A stretch of 64,000 nucleotides of DNA from Lysinibacillus agricola. Its GTDB lineage: Bacteria; Bacillota; Bacilli; Bacillales_A; Planococcaceae. A program made the position numbers and the translations under genes. Below are positions 51,397 through 60,886 of this stretch, piece after piece. The notes below the pieces were generated by a model. It did no database searches. It had not been told where the DNA came from and saw only the letters and a list, made by a program, of their open reading frames with translations. Location of the stretch: assembly GCF_016638705.1 (NCBI RefSeq), contig NZ_CP067341.1, positions 3,165,501 through 3,229,500 of the forward strand. Reading direction: 5' to 3'. Positions within the stretch are counted from its first letter, which is position 1; every line of letters starts with the position of its first letter.

Positions 51397-52266
51397 TTAC
51401 ATAGCTTCTAATTTACTAACGAGCGATTTTCTGCGGCGCTCGACTATTTTTTGACCTACTAATGTAATGACAAATATTAATCCTACTGTTGTTGCCATCA
51501 TCCCTGCAATGGACGTATCCCAAAGCTTCGCTAAATAATAACCCATTACCGATGCCAGAGCACCAAATAGCATGCTATACATAAACATTTGTTTAATCGT
51601 TTTGCTTATTAAATAAGAAGTGGCAGCTGGTCCTATTAGCATAGCGACAACTAAAATTGCGCCGACACTATCAAATGCAGCAACAGTTGTAAAGGAAATC
51701 GTTGTCATGAAGCCATAATGTAGAAAAATAACTGGAATACCGATAGAGGCAGCATAAACTGGGTCAAAGGTTGTTAACTTCATTTCCTTAAAGAATAATA
51801 GAAGGAACCCAATGTTAATCATCAGTACAAACAATAGCATCCATACGGCCTTTGGCATTGTAATTGATAGCCATGTCCATCTGTCCCAAGGTACAAATGC
51901 AATTTCCCCCATTAAAACATGCTCAACATCTAAATGTACATTCCCAGCAAATAATGTGATGAGTAGCACACCTGCGGCAAACAAGGAAGTGAATACAACG
52001 CCAATTGCAGCGTCCTCCTGAATGCCAGAAGAATGTAGTAACTGCACTAGGTAGGCCGTTAGTATTCCTGCGAATGCCGCACCAACTAACATCCAAAAGC
52101 CATTTAATGTTTGTGTAATAATATAAGCCATGACAATACCAAATAATACGGTATGACTAATCGCATCTGCGATCATCGACATTCTACGCAAAATTAGAAA
52201 GACCCCTGCAATCCCGCATGTGACCCCTACTAAAACACCTGTAAAAACAACCCAAAATTCAATCAT
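51397..52266 (-). CDS. mntD: Metal ABC transporter permease (MntD-like)
   Basis: 289 aa ABC-3 family permease with 8-9 membrane helices; GVTCGIAGVFLILRRMSMIADAISHTVLFGIV carries the conserved S-D-A-I-S-H segment, and TTVAAFDSVGAILVVAMLIGPAATSYLIS the family DSVGA motif. ATG 52266 overlaps the stop of the first permease gene by 4 bp. Together they would form the membrane pore of a Mn(II)/Zn(II) importer. The last gene of the operon. Confidence 0.9.
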   Translation of the reverse strand: MIEFWVVFTGVLVGVTCGIAGVFLILRRMSMIADAISHTVLFGIVMAYIITQTLNGFWMLVGAAFAGILTAYLVQLLHSSGIQEDAAIGVVFTSLFAAGVLLITLFAGNVHLDVEHVLMGEIAFVPWDRWTWLSITMPKAVWMLLFVLMINIGFLLLFFKEMKLTTFDPVYAASIGIPVIFLHYGFMTTISFTTVAAFDSVGAILVVAMLIGPAATSYLISKTIKQMFMYSMLFGALASVMGYYLAKLWDTSIAGMMATTVGLIFVITLVGQKIVERRRKSLVSKLEAM

Positions 52267-53141
52267 CCCAACTCACCTTGCTTTCGAAACTGCATTTTCC
52301 TACGATATTTATTAATTTGCCCCGCCGGACTAATAAAATAGGAAATAAAGAATATTGCAGCTGCTACTAATACGATAATTGGACCTGTCGATAATCCTGT
52401 TCGTATTGAACTAATAAAGGTTCCTGTGATACCGGAAATACCACCAATTGCTGCACTAAGCACAAGCATTGAGCTCAATTTGTTTGTCCATAATTTAGCA
52501 CTTGCAGCGGGGATAATTAGTAATGCTGACATTAAAATAACACCTACTGCCTGAATGCCTGTAACAATAGTCATCACTATTAATATGGTTAGCGTGGCCT
52601 TTAACGCTTCAATCGGTAAGCCAATTCCTTTGGCATAAACAGGGTCAAAGATTAAGAGCTTCCATTCTTTATAAAGAAGCAGACTAACCAAAATAATAAT
52701 TGTTGCGCTTATAAACAACCACATTAAATCAGCCTTTGTCATCGTCGCTGCTTTCCCAAAAATAAAATTGTTAAGACCGCTTTGATTTCCTAATGGACTG
52801 CGATTGACAACTGTTAAAAATACAACGCCAATCCCGAAAAATACAGTTAAAACCAATCCAATTGCTGCATCTGCCTTCATCTTTGAAAAAGAGACAATCC
52901 ATTGTATGCAATAAACGGACAAAGCTGATGTGATGCCTGCCCCAAGCATTAATATAGGTAATTCTTTTTGCCCTGTTACTAGAAAAGCAAGAGCGATCCC
53001 TGGCAATGCAGCATGTGCCGCCGCGTCGCCTACTAAACTTTGCTTTTGTAAGAAGGAGAAGGTACCTGTTATGCCAGCCGCGATACCAAGTAACATCGTA
53101 CCGACTAATACCCATAGTAAGTTACCAGTTAACATATTCAT
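52263..53141 (-). CDS. mntC: Metal ABC transporter permease (MntC-like)
   Basis: 292 aa ABC-3 permease. GIAAGITGTFSFLQKQSLVGDAAAHAALPGIALAFL contains the conserved G-D-A-x-x-H motif, and GIQAVGVILMSALLIIPAASAKLWT the second family motif. Ends in a basic cytoplasmic tail (KYRRKMQFRKQGELG). Overlaps the next permease (ATGA) and follows the ATPase gene after 5 bp. Confidence 0.9.
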   Translation of the reverse strand: MNMLTGNLLWVLVGTMLLGIAAGITGTFSFLQKQSLVGDAAAHAALPGIALAFLVTGQKELPILMLGAGITSALSVYCIQWIVSFSKMKADAAIGLVLTVFFGIGVVFLTVVNRSPLGNQSGLNNFIFGKAATMTKADLMWLFISATIIILVSLLLYKEWKLLIFDPVYAKGIGLPIEALKATLTILIVMTIVTGIQAVGVILMSALLIIPAASAKLWTNKLSSMLVLSAAIGGISGITGTFISSIRTGLSTGPIIVLVAAAIFFISYFISPAGQINKYRRKMQFRKQGELG

Positions 53142-53146
53142 CCTCC

Positions 53147-53884
53147 TTAAGCGTTTTGCATCATGAATAGTTTACCACCGTACGTTTTTTGTAATTGCTC
53201 TGGTGTAAAAACATCTTCTGTTGCGCCTGATGCTAAAATTGTTTTATTTAAAAGAATTGTATAATCAAAATATTCCTTTACTGTTTGTAAGTCATGATGC
53301 ACGACAAAAATACTTTTCCCTTGAGCTTTCAAGTCTTTTAAAATATCGATTATCGTTTTTTCGGTAGCAGCATCCACCCCTGCAAAAGGTTCATCTAAGA
53401 AATAAATATCAGCATTTTGGGCTAATGCTCTTGCTAAGAAAACTCGTTGCTGTTGTCCGCCTGAAAGTTGACCGATAGAGCGCTCAGCAAAGTCTTGCAT
53501 GCCTACGCTAGCAAGAGCCTGCTGTGCTAAAATTTTATCCTTTCTAGACGGCCTTTTAAATAATCCAGTATGTCCGTAACGCCCCATCAGAACTATATCA
53601 AGAGCATTTGTTGGAAAATCCCAATCTACAGCATTGCGCTGAGGAACATACCCAACTACTAAGCTTTTCGGTTCAAAGACTTTCCCAAGAATTTCAACTT
53701 TCCCCACTTTATTCGGTAGCTGATTTAAGATGGCCTTTAAAAAGGTAGATTTCCCCGCTCCGTTTGGGCCAATAATGGCTGAAAGATGACCCGTAGGGAC
53801 CGATACACAGGCGTTTTCTAATACCGTTTTCTTATCGTATGCGACTGATAAATTTTCAACTGTTAATGCGTTCATCTTTCTCAC
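53147..53884 (-). CDS. mntB: Metal ABC transporter ATP-binding protein (MntB-like)
   Basis: 245 aa ATPase with Walker A IIGPNGAGKSTFLKAIL, Q-loop GYVPQRNAVDW, signature IGQLSGGQQQRVFLARAL, Walker B IYFLDEPFAGVDAATE and switch His in VVHHDLQTV. The VPQRxxVDWDFP segment is characteristic of manganese/zinc ABC-3 ATPases. Starts one base after the binding-protein gene ends. Confidence 0.94.
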   Translation of the reverse strand: MRKMNALTVENLSVAYDKKTVLENACVSVPTGHLSAIIGPNGAGKSTFLKAILNQLPNKVGKVEILGKVFEPKSLVVGYVPQRNAVDWDFPTNALDIVLMGRYGHTGLFKRPSRKDKILAQQALASVGMQDFAERSIGQLSGGQQQRVFLARALAQNADIYFLDEPFAGVDAATEKTIIDILKDLKAQGKSIFVVHHDLQTVKEYFDYTILLNKTILASGATEDVFTPEQLQKTYGGKLFMMQNA

Positions 53885-54799
53885 CTACTTCAATGCATCG
53901 ACGATTGTGTCGATGTTATGTTGATACATACCGATATATGTACCTTCCGTTGTTCCCTCAGCACCCATAGCATCCGAGAATAATTCCCCACCAATCACTA
54001 TGTCGTGACCTTTTTCTTTCGCACCTTCAATAACAGCTTTCATTGCTTTATCGGAGACACTTGATTCTATAAAAATGGCTTTAATTTTGTTTGCCACTAA
54101 AAAATCCACCATTTCCTGCACATCTTTCACACCATATTCTGAATCTGTACTTAGCCCCTGTAAGCCACGCACTTCAAATCCTTGGCTTCTACCAAAATAA
54201 TTGAACGCATCATGGGCTGTTACTAAAATACGCTGCTTTTCTTGGATTTCATTTACTCGGTCCTTCGCAGATGTTTTTAATTCATCTAATTTTTTCAAGT
54301 AAGCTTCTTCATTTGTTGCAAAGTCGTCTTTAAATTGAGGGTATTCTTCTTGAAGCTTGTCTCCAATTGCCTGAACAACCCCTTTCCAAAGCTCAATATC
54401 AAACCAAATGTGTGGATCATGTAGCATAGCATCATCATCACTAGCAAGTAGATCCTTTTTATCTAGTTTTTCTCCAACAGCAAGCACTGTTTTGCTTTTT
54501 GACATCTGCTCAAAAATATCAAGCATTTGCCCCTCTAAATGTAACCCGTTATAAAAAATAACCTCTGCCTTATCCAATTTCGATAAATCACTTTGAGTCG
54601 CTTTGTATAAATGGGGATCTACTCCCGGCCCCATCAAGGCAGTTACCTTTAAATGGTCGCCACTAATTTCTTTAATGGCATCCGCAATTTGCCCAGTTGT
54701 TGCGACAACTACTCCTTCCTTTTCACCTTCTGTTTCAGCAGAACAACCGAAAAGCAAGAGTGATAGTGATAAAACAAGTACACCTAAAAATCTTTTCAT
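53885..54799 (-). CDS. mntA: Manganese-binding lipoprotein of ABC importer (MntA-like)
   Basis: 304 aa with lipobox LLLFGCSAE and a cluster-9 metal-binding fold: first ligand region NGLHLEGQMLDIFEQM, MLHDPHIWFDIELWKG (His ligand), VTAHDAFNYFGRSQGFEVRG (second His), IKAIFIESSVSDKAMKAV (Glu) and IGGELFSDAMG (Asp). The His-rich loop of zinc-specific ZnuA is absent, which favours Mn(II), as in MntA/PsaA. First gene of the operon. I looked for MntR or Zur operators upstream and saw only a weak GCCTTAAA half-site near 54827. Confidence 0.92.
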   Translation of the reverse strand: MKRFLGVLVLSLSLLLFGCSAETEGEKEGVVVATTGQIADAIKEISGDHLKVTALMGPGVDPHLYKATQSDLSKLDKAEVIFYNGLHLEGQMLDIFEQMSKSKTVLAVGEKLDKKDLLASDDDAMLHDPHIWFDIELWKGVVQAIGDKLQEEYPQFKDDFATNEEAYLKKLDELKTSAKDRVNEIQEKQRILVTAHDAFNYFGRSQGFEVRGLQGLSTDSEYGVKDVQEMVDFLVANKIKAIFIESSVSDKAMKAVIEGAKEKGHDIVIGGELFSDAMGAEGTTEGTYIGMYQHNIDTIVDALK

Positions 54800-54974
54800 G
54801 CTTTCATACCTCTTCTTTCTCTTTATATTTAAGGCGTTGTTATCGTTGATTTTAAATATTACTCGTCAGACATTTTTTCGCGGGCTATAACGGTCGCTTC
54901 CTCGCAACGCTTCGTTAGGAGTTTTCTGTTTGTTATGCCCGCTCAAGTAGCCTTAGTATCAACACAGCCTTAAT

Positions 54975-55130
54975 TTACATTGATTTTCTAACAAGCCAGC
55001 GCCAGCCTATCCAGAAAACAATTATCATCATCGCTACTCCAACAGACTCTGTCAGTTTCCACAAAAGTATAAGAATCAGTAAAATAATTAACGGAAGAAT
55101 CGTCAGCTTCAAATCATCCAACTCTTTCAT
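54975..55130 (-). CDS. Membrane micro-protein, 51 aa
   Basis: From ATG 55130 with GAAAGAAGAGTG upstream: MKELDDLKLTILPLIILLIL then ILLWKLTESVGVAMMIIVFW IGWRWLVRKSM. Two membrane helices with an acidic N-terminus inside and a basic C-terminus. No family recognised. Unaffected by stops and with a fitting ribosome binding site, so I regard it as a real small gene. Confidence 0.55.
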   Translation of the reverse strand: MKELDDLKLTILPLIILLILILLWKLTESVGVAMMIIVFWIGWRWLVRKSM

Positions 55131-55284
55131 TCATTCACTCTTCTTTCTTGAATGATATTTTGTTTCCCTTAGGAAAAATATATGCTTAATATGAAAATAA
55201 TTCAACTCTTTTATGAATTTTTCTTATAAAAAAGTTTTTTTCACCAAGAAAATTTGGTACTCCTATTACTTTCGCCTAGCACAA

Positions 55285-55323
55285 AAACACCAGCATTTTG
55301 TAGTACAAAAAATGCTGGTGTTT
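55285..55323. terminator. Bidirectional terminator
   Basis: AAACACCAGCATTTT / AAAATGCTGGTGTTT with 9-nt loop, between two small minus-strand genes; most likely ends the 41-aa gene. Confidence 0.8.
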
Positions 55324-55353
55324 ACGCTCAAATTTAATTTCTTTGTATAATTT

Positions 55354-55479
55354 TTAATAGACAATATCTCCCCCATCCTGCATATCAATAACATAATATG
55401 GCTTATCTTCATCATATTCTGAAGGTAGCATAATAGATACCTCATATTGTGCTATTTTTACTTGATGAAATTGCATCAT
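55354..55479 (-). CDS. Micro-protein, 41 aa, acidic
   Basis: AAGGTGAGG precedes ATG 55479. Product MMQFHQVKIAQYEVSIMLPS then EYDEDKPYYVIDMQDGGDIVY: a small beta-rich, acidic protein with no membrane segment. Its strong ribosome binding site and following terminator argue that it is genuine. Function and family unknown to me. Confidence 0.6.
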   Translation of the reverse strand: MMQFHQVKIAQYEVSIMLPSEYDEDKPYYVIDMQDGGDIVY

Positions 55480-55636
55480 AATTTAGCGCCTCACCTTCTT
55501 TGTAACGAATCTACCACAAATGAGAATCATTATTAATCAATGCTTTATTTCAGGCATGTGATTAGGAAAATATGAGGTTATCATCGACCATTTTTTGTTG
55601 ATATTTTGCTTATGCATGTCCAATTGTAGCGAAGGA

Positions 55637-55745
55637 AACGGCTCGACGCTCGCCATCAGGAAGCCTTGCTCTGCGCGAAAGCGTAGCGGCAGCAACAAAT
55701 GTTTTATCTGTGCGAAAGCGTAGCGGCAGCAACAAAGCGAGTAGC
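55637..55745. repeat. Short GC-rich repeat island
   Basis: Two units of CTGTGCGAAAGCGTAGCGGCAGCAACAAA-type separated by ATGTTTTAT, flanked by GGCTCGACGCTCGCCATCAG; same family as the islands at 50.5 and 63.2 kb. The rest of 55480-55802 is non-coding. Confidence 0.75.
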
Positions 55746-55802
55746 CCGTATAGAAATCAGCATCTTCTAATTAATAAATATGGTTAATCAACACACCTGA
55801 CT

Positions 55803-56408
55803 TTACTTATCATGATGTGGCTTTCCAATATACTCATATGCATAAATATGTGTTTTAGTAAGCTCAATAATATCTTGAATCAGTGTCTCTTCTGGTTTTT
55901 CATAGCCACTTGTAATCCACTGCATCATCAAACCATAAAATCCGTAAGACGTATAATGCTTAAACATTTCCATATTGACAGGCTGATTGTTAATTGTTTC
56001 AAATTTAAATTGCTCCATATAAATTTTAGTAATCGTTAGTGGCATTCTAGTATGTAATCCAGGAATCGTATCATCAAAATTTAACAACTCAAAAAATATA
56101 CGGTTCTTATAAATATAATGAATAATATTAAATGAAGGAGCTCTAAGCTTTGTAGTATAAACCTTTTCACCAAATTGATAAGGCTCCCCTACCGCTATTT
56201 CGAGCCCCCTTAACATTGTGTCTAGTAAATTTTCAGCAAGCTCAAATTTATCTTGAAAATGTACATAAAAAGTGCTGCGATTATACCCAGCACGTTCTAC
56301 AATATGTTTTACCGTAATGGATTGGAAGCCTTGTTGTTTAATTAACTGAATTAATGCCTCATAAAAATGTCGACGAGTTCTTTCCTGTCTTTGTGTCCAT
56401 TTTGTCAA
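55803..56408 (-). CDS. TetR/AcrR-family regulator
   Basis: 201 aa from TTG 56408, placed just after AAAGGGGGAAG; the frame is open to 56432. The TetR DNA-binding domain is FYEALIQLIKQQGFQSITVKHIVERAGYNRSTFYVHFQDKFELAENLLD. The C-terminal domain is the variable ligand/dimerisation part (HYTSYGFYGLMMQWITSGYEKPEE, as in TetR_C_33-like regulators). Divergent from an SDR gene with perfect TGTCTA dyad between them, which it probably represses. Confidence 0.9.
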   Translation of the reverse strand: MTKWTQRQERTRRHFYEALIQLIKQQGFQSITVKHIVERAGYNRSTFYVHFQDKFELAENLLDTMLRGLEIAVGEPYQFGEKVYTTKLRAPSFNIIHYIYKNRIFFELLNFDDTIPGLHTRMPLTITKIYMEQFKFETINNQPVNMEMFKHYTSYGFYGLMMQWITSGYEKPEETLIQDIIELTKTHIYAYEYIGKPHHDK

Positions 56409-56444
56409 AATTTCTTCCCCCTTTTTAGACACTTTCTTTTGTTA

Positions 56445-56461
56445 TGTCTACTACTTAGACA
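56445..56461. promoter_or_regulatory. TetR operator candidate
   Basis: Perfect TGTCTA-CTACT-TAGACA inverted repeat, with a further TAGACA half-site at 56426-56431. It lies in the divergent TetR/SDR intergenic region. Confidence 0.65.
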
Positions 56462-56569
56462 CTTGCAGTTATATTAATGATTGTTTCCTTATTGTAGCGT
56501 TTTACAATAAAAGTACACAGTGATACGCACATTGTGTAAGAGAAAATGATTTTTAAGGGAGTGTAATTT

Positions 56570-57307
56570 ATGGGGAAGTTACAAGATAAAGTGGCGATTA
56601 TTACAGGAGGTGCATCTGGAATTGGTGCAGCAACTGCTAAATTGTTTGTAGCAGAGGGCGCAAAAGTTGTTCTCGTAGATTTAAACGATGGAAAAGGGAA
56701 AGAATTCGAGGCACAATTAAAATCTTCAGGGGCAGAAGCTATTTTCTTAAAAGCTAATGTTACAAATGAAGAAGAAGTAGCGAATATTTATAAAACAACC
56801 ATCGAGACATTTGGTAAAGTCGATGTCCTTTTCAATAATGCAGGTATTGGTCGTGTCACACCAACGGAGGAATTACCTTATGCGGAGTGGCGCAATACAG
56901 TCAACGTCGACTTAGACGGCGTGTTCTTAATGGCTCAAGCCGCTATCAAAGAAATGTTAAAAGCTAATGGTGGCGCAATTGTTAACACTGCATCGATGTA
57001 TGGCTGGGTTGGTTCTCCTGGTTCAGCAGCTTACAATGCGGCTAAAGGTGGGGTTATTAACTTAACACGCTCTTTAGCTCTTGAATATGCAACTCGTGGT
57101 ATTCGAGTGAATGCCCTATGTCCTGGCTTTATCGACACACCAATTATTCCAGAAGAAAGTAAAGAACCTTTACGTCAATTAACACCAATGCAGCGTTTAG
57201 GTCAAGCAGAAGAAATGGCAAAAGCTGTACTATTCATGGCTTGTGATGACTCTACTTTCATGACAGGAAACACATTAACAGTAGATGGTGGTTACACTGC
57301 ACAATAA
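56570..57307 (+). CDS. SDR-family oxidoreductase (TetR-linked)
   Basis: 245 aa classical SDR: ITGGASGIGAATAKLF (cofactor), VDLNDGKGK (Asp after beta-2 favours NAD), NNAGIGRVTP, VNTASMYGWVG (Ser), YNAAKGG (Tyr/Lys) and PGFIDTPII. Similar to glucose 1-dehydrogenase or 3-hydroxyacyl reductases; the substrate is uncertain. Start ATG 56570 behind AAGGGAG. Terminator 10 bp past the stop. Probably induced when the TetR protein binds a small molecule that this enzyme metabolises. Confidence 0.92.
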   Translation: MGKLQDKVAIITGGASGIGAATAKLFVAEGAKVVLVDLNDGKGKEFEAQLKSSGAEAIFLKANVTNEEEVANIYKTTIETFGKVDVLFNNAGIGRVTPTEELPYAEWRNTVNVDLDGVFLMAQAAIKEMLKANGGAIVNTASMYGWVGSPGSAAYNAAKGGVINLTRSLALEYATRGIRVNALCPGFIDTPIIPEESKEPLRQLTPMQRLGQAEEMAKAVLFMACDDSTFMTGNTLTVDGGYTAQ

Positions 57308-57316
57308 GTTCTACCT

Positions 57317-57355
57317 AAAATATTCGCTTCCTTCCATAGGATAGCGAATATTTTT
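57317..57355. terminator. Bidirectional terminator
   Basis: AAAATATTCGCT / AGCGAATATTTTT between the convergent SDR and SBF transporter genes; the stop of the latter lies inside the T-run. Confidence 0.8.
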
Positions 57356-58316
57356 ACATCAAACATCTAGTTCCTTCCCCATATTTTAACTGATACTTTT
57401 CCATTACTCGGCTAAAAAACGAGGCTAGAACTTGCTGAAATAGCATACCGAACACTACAGGCATGACTGTTTTTGCTGGAAAGTATGTAGTCGCAATAAC
57501 AACCCCTACAGCAATATTACGCATCCCTCCTGTAAAAACGAACATTGTAATGATGCTTATATCCTTCCAAAGAAAATGCCCTAGCACTAAACATAACGCA
57601 TACCCTGATACAGCTAGTACAAATACGACCAAAATAACACTAACAAGTTCCCAGCTAATATTTTTAATATACGGGGCAATTGCGCTACTATTAATCATCA
57701 CAATGCTAAACAAGCTTAGTTTTGAAAAAGGGGCTAATTTCCTTCCTAGTGTCACCGCAATATTACCTTTAGTAAACTCGTTCAACGCTACGCCTACAAG
57801 AGAAGGCACAACAATCATCCATAGTAAATCTAGCATCAGACCAGCAGTATCAATGTCGATTGTTTGCCCCGCAAGAAAATGTAGTAAAACAGGAATAACA
57901 ACGGGTGATATGAGTGTATCAATTAAAATAATTGCAAGACATAATGCAAGATGTCCCCTACAAATACTTACCCAAATAAAACTCGTTACCCCTGTTGGCA
58001 CAGCGACTGCTAAGACAAAGCCTATTGTTAGTAAATGATCGTGAAAGATGATGGTTGCTATAAAATAAGCCCAAATTGGCATTAGTAGATGTAAAAATGC
58101 AATAGCCATTAAGATAACTATTGGATATTTTTTAAGACTTTTAAGCCCCTCAAAATTCATACTCAAACTACCTGCAAATGTCATAAAAGCAAACAGCCAC
58201 GGCACTAAAAATAAAAGCTGATGCCCTACATTCTCTAACAGTACACCGATCACTAAGCTAAGCGGCGTTAAAATAGGCATCCATTTTTGGAGGTATTTAT
58301 TAACATTATTTACCAT
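57354..58316 (-). CDS. Bile acid:sodium symporter-family (SBF/BASS) transporter
   Basis: 320 aa with nine to ten membrane helices. The BASS pattern is visible: LFAFMTFAGSLSMNFEGLKS near residues 41-60 and AVAVPTGVTSFIWVSICRGHLALCLAIILIDTLISPVVIPVL near 104-145, plus FTGGMRNIAVGVVIATTYFP. Bacterial members take up organic anions or export metabolites with sodium; substrate not known. Ends in a Cys-containing tail (YGEGTRCLM). ATG 58316. Confidence 0.87.
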   Translation of the reverse strand: MVNNVNKYLQKWMPILTPLSLVIGVLLENVGHQLLFLVPWLFAFMTFAGSLSMNFEGLKSLKKYPIVILMAIAFLHLLMPIWAYFIATIIFHDHLLTIGFVLAVAVPTGVTSFIWVSICRGHLALCLAIILIDTLISPVVIPVLLHFLAGQTIDIDTAGLMLDLLWMIVVPSLVGVALNEFTKGNIAVTLGRKLAPFSKLSLFSIVMINSSAIAPYIKNISWELVSVILVVFVLAVSGYALCLVLGHFLWKDISIITMFVFTGGMRNIAVGVVIATTYFPAKTVMPVVFGMLFQQVLASFFSRVMEKYQLKYGEGTRCLM

Positions 58317-58454
58317 TTCTATTTCTTCCTTCTTTCTTTAAAGAACAGTTTTCTTTAGCTTCCTTTCTAGTAAAATACACTAGAAAAATTTGCAGTTTTT
58401 ATCCATATCCTGCAAACTATTAACATAACTTGCTAGAAAGGATGAAAGAGACTA

Positions 58455-59480
58455 ATGAGAAAAATAGTGTGCGCTTTATTGCTTTCCATATTTGTTATGA
58501 CAAGTGGATACACCGTACAAGCTGCTGGCTTTAAAGATGTACCAGAAGATCACTATGCCTATGAAGCCATCATATGGGCAGAGAAATATGATATCGTTAA
58601 TGGCTATGCAGATGGTACATTTAAACCTAATGCAACAATTACAGAGCAACAATTAGCTAAATTACTTGCCAATTTTTATGAGCTTGAATCACCGTTTGAT
58701 GAGTTAAAAAAACAGACCCCTGCAGCAATCTGGTCTGATGAATATTACAATCGACTTGCAAGCTATGGTGTACCACTAAATGGATATCTTGATAACAATA
58801 TTCGAGCAGCTAGTGTGAAACGCGGTGTTGTAGCACAGGCAATTACACATTTAGCTCATGGCAAAAGTGGATTAGACCAATCCATACAGTTTTTAATCCA
58901 TTATTACATTTCCACTGGTCAAAACCCTCAGTATGAAAATCGTAATTTGCAGAAGTTTTTCGGCGTTACAAACAATATGACCCGGGCTCAAGTTGTTACA
59001 ATGCTCCACCGTATGGATGAAAGGAATTTTTATGAAATTTCAGAGGACGCACAAGCAATTCATGAAAATACTAGCAATGCTTCTTTAAATACACGAGCGA
59101 AAAATGGGCAGAATCAGCTAGATAAAACAATGCAGCTTACAACACCTTCTAAAAGTGCTTGGGAAGGTACCTATTCGTATTACTATAAATGGGGTAAAGG
59201 CGCAACTGATTTTAATCGCCGTGATGCCCACATTACCAACGCAACAAGCAAAAGCTTTAATATTTTCATTACTGCCAATGATGGAACAGCTGCTGGGAAT
59301 GTCGATGGGATAGCAACGATTACTTCCAGCACTAAAGCTGTGATGAACAAATCCTCAAACGGCAATCGCTGTGTATTAGAATTTGAACGTCTTAATAATG
59401 CGATTAAAATTACCGAGGTTGATTGTCGTGCAGAGCATGATGAAGGTACTAATTTTTCTGGGACTTTGAAGAAACAATAA
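58455..59480 (+). CDS. Secreted S-layer-homology-domain protein
   Basis: 341 aa with signal peptide cleaved after VQAA near residue 23, then two SLH motifs: FKDVPEDHYAYEAIIWAEKYDIVNGYADGTFKPNATITEQQLAKLL and a degenerate second (IWSDEYYNRLASYGVPLNGY...), with a third partial near FFGVTNNMTRAQVVTMLHRM. SLH domains bind pyruvylated wall polymer. The C-terminal ~120 residues (WEGTYSYYYKWGKGATDFNR..) form an unrecognised beta-rich domain with a Cys pair (NRCVLEF, VDCRAEH). Single gene with terminator. The exposed domain may be a surface effector or adhesin, which is inferred. Confidence 0.87.
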   Translation: MRKIVCALLLSIFVMTSGYTVQAAGFKDVPEDHYAYEAIIWAEKYDIVNGYADGTFKPNATITEQQLAKLLANFYELESPFDELKKQTPAAIWSDEYYNRLASYGVPLNGYLDNNIRAASVKRGVVAQAITHLAHGKSGLDQSIQFLIHYYISTGQNPQYENRNLQKFFGVTNNMTRAQVVTMLHRMDERNFYEISEDAQAIHENTSNASLNTRAKNGQNQLDKTMQLTTPSKSAWEGTYSYYYKWGKGATDFNRRDAHITNATSKSFNIFITANDGTAAGNVDGIATITSSTKAVMNKSSNGNRCVLEFERLNNAIKITEVDCRAEHDEGTNFSGTLKKQ

Positions 59481-59579
59481 GTTTTCCATAAGTCCAACTG
59501 GAAATCTCCAAACTTTTATAGGAACACCCTTATGGACCTTTATAAATCACAATAATACTATTCAATAGTGAAAAGAACT

Positions 59580-59622
59580 AAAAAGTGCGAAATGGATTAA
59601 AAAATTCATTCGCACTTTTTTT
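59580..59622 (+). terminator. Terminator of the SLH-protein gene
   Basis: AAAAGTGCGAA / TTCGCACTTTTTTT stem with T-run, 100 bp past the stop. The remaining gap 59623-59887 holds one repeat hairpin. Confidence 0.7.
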
Positions 59623-59756
59623 AAATTGTTTTGAACTAGTGTCATTGCCTTTCAAACACTATGCAAGAATACCGTCTATACAACAATGCGTTTTTCGATA
59701 CAATTATGTGTACCTTAAAAAGGTTTAGTATTGCACAACCATGTTTAACAGTAAAC

Positions 59757-59805
59757 AAAAAGAACCCATTTTGAAAAAAGATCGATCAAAATGGATTCTA
59801 CAGTT
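59757..59805. repeat. Repeat hairpin, partner of 43053-43095
   Basis: AGAACCCATTTTGAAAAAAG then ATCGATCAAAATGGATTCT; shares the CCATT..GAAAAAAGAT-GATCAAAATGG core with the 43 kb copy. Confidence 0.6.
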
Positions 59806-59887
59806 TTTATTATAGATATAATTATTAGTTGAATAGTTTTAGGATAGTAGAACATTGGGATCCGTTAATTTAATAAGCATATCTGAA

Positions 59888-60886
59888 TTAATGAATGTTA
59901 GCTTTACGGAAGCCATCAAATACATTGTATGCGGCAGCTATCATAAAGAGGGAAATTCCACCACCTACTATCCACGTTTTAAATTGATTAGTAGTAGTAG
60001 CAAATAAATCCGACATATACATAATGAAATCTTGGCTTAGTAAATTGGGATTTAATAGTATTACAATAAATACAATAGTGCCAATTAGCTGTAGGGCCGT
60101 ATTGCATATTGCCATTCTTTTCGTCCATTGCCGCTTGATTAATTTATAAAGGGATAATGTTATTTCTAAACCTATTACAATAACAACGATAGGCCAATAT
60201 CGAAGCAAAACTTCTTGATTGAAAGTGGGAGTCACAAATACAAGTCCATCTCTCCCTCCTTCATATACACCTACAAGATAATTCGCATAAAAGTAAAATG
60301 TTGCCCAAATCCCAGTCCACATTAAACTTAAAAAGACTTCGTACTTTGATATTGCTTTTTTCTTAGGAATATAAGGTTTATTTTTTAAATCATCAGGCGT
60401 CCATTCTTTAAAGCGTGCTGTTAATGGCTGCCCACCTCTTCCTTTATCTGTTCTTTCCAATACAACAAGCATAAGTGTTAGCCAAAAGAATACTTGGATC
60501 CCTACTTCAATGACTCTCTGAATTCCTTCAGTCATAAGGTTCAAACCAATATTTAAAACCGCTTGTTCCCCACTATATCCAATAAAATATTCGGTAGTCA
60601 TTGCGATTAACGAAATGACAGCAGCAATCGGTAAAATCATTTTAAGTAAAGTCATATATACATCAAAATAGCGTGGACCAATTAAGTACATTGGCCAATC
60701 TCGATAATTACTTGCCAATGCCACTGGACTTCCTAATTTTTCAAGAACCTCTTTTACATCTTCTTCACTATAATCATCTGGCAGCATATCCTCTATGTTT
60801 GACCGTAACTCAAGTATAATATCCTCACGTTTTTTTTCAGGAAGCCTTTGAGCAACTTCTCGAATATAAACCTCAATTAAATTCAT
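59888..60886 (-). CDS. HAAS-domain membrane protein
   Basis: 332 aa. The N-terminal ~65 residues fit the HAAS signalling domain that partners PadR regulators (MNLIEVYIREVAQRLPEKKREDIILELRSNIEDML...EEDVKEVLEKLGSPVALASNYRD). Five to six membrane segments follow (about 82-104, 128-146, 189-208, 225-243, 262-280, 305-325). HAAS domains are thought to relay signals to the co-encoded PadR protein. It overlaps that gene by 14 bp. A second PadR pair lies at 3.6-4.5 kb with a DUF2812 partner instead. Confidence 0.87.
   Translation of the reverse strand: MNLIEVYIREVAQRLPEKKREDIILELRSNIEDMLPDDYSEEDVKEVLEKLGSPVALASNYRDWPMYLIGPRYFDVYMTLLKMILPIAAVISLIAMTTEYFIGYSGEQAVLNIGLNLMTEGIQRVIEVGIQVFFWLTLMLVVLERTDKGRGGQPLTARFKEWTPDDLKNKPYIPKKKAISKYEVFLSLMWTGIWATFYFYANYLVGVYEGGRDGLVFVTPTFNQEVLLRYWPIVVIVIGLEITLSLYKLIKRQWTKRMAICNTALQLIGTIVFIVILLNPNLLSQDFIMYMSDLFATTTNQFKTWIVGGGISLFMIAAAYNVFDGFRKANIH

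Noticed and set aside
54800..54900. MntR or Zur operator before the metal ABC operon
   Set aside because: Only a GCCTTAAA half-site is visible; no convincing full palindrome.
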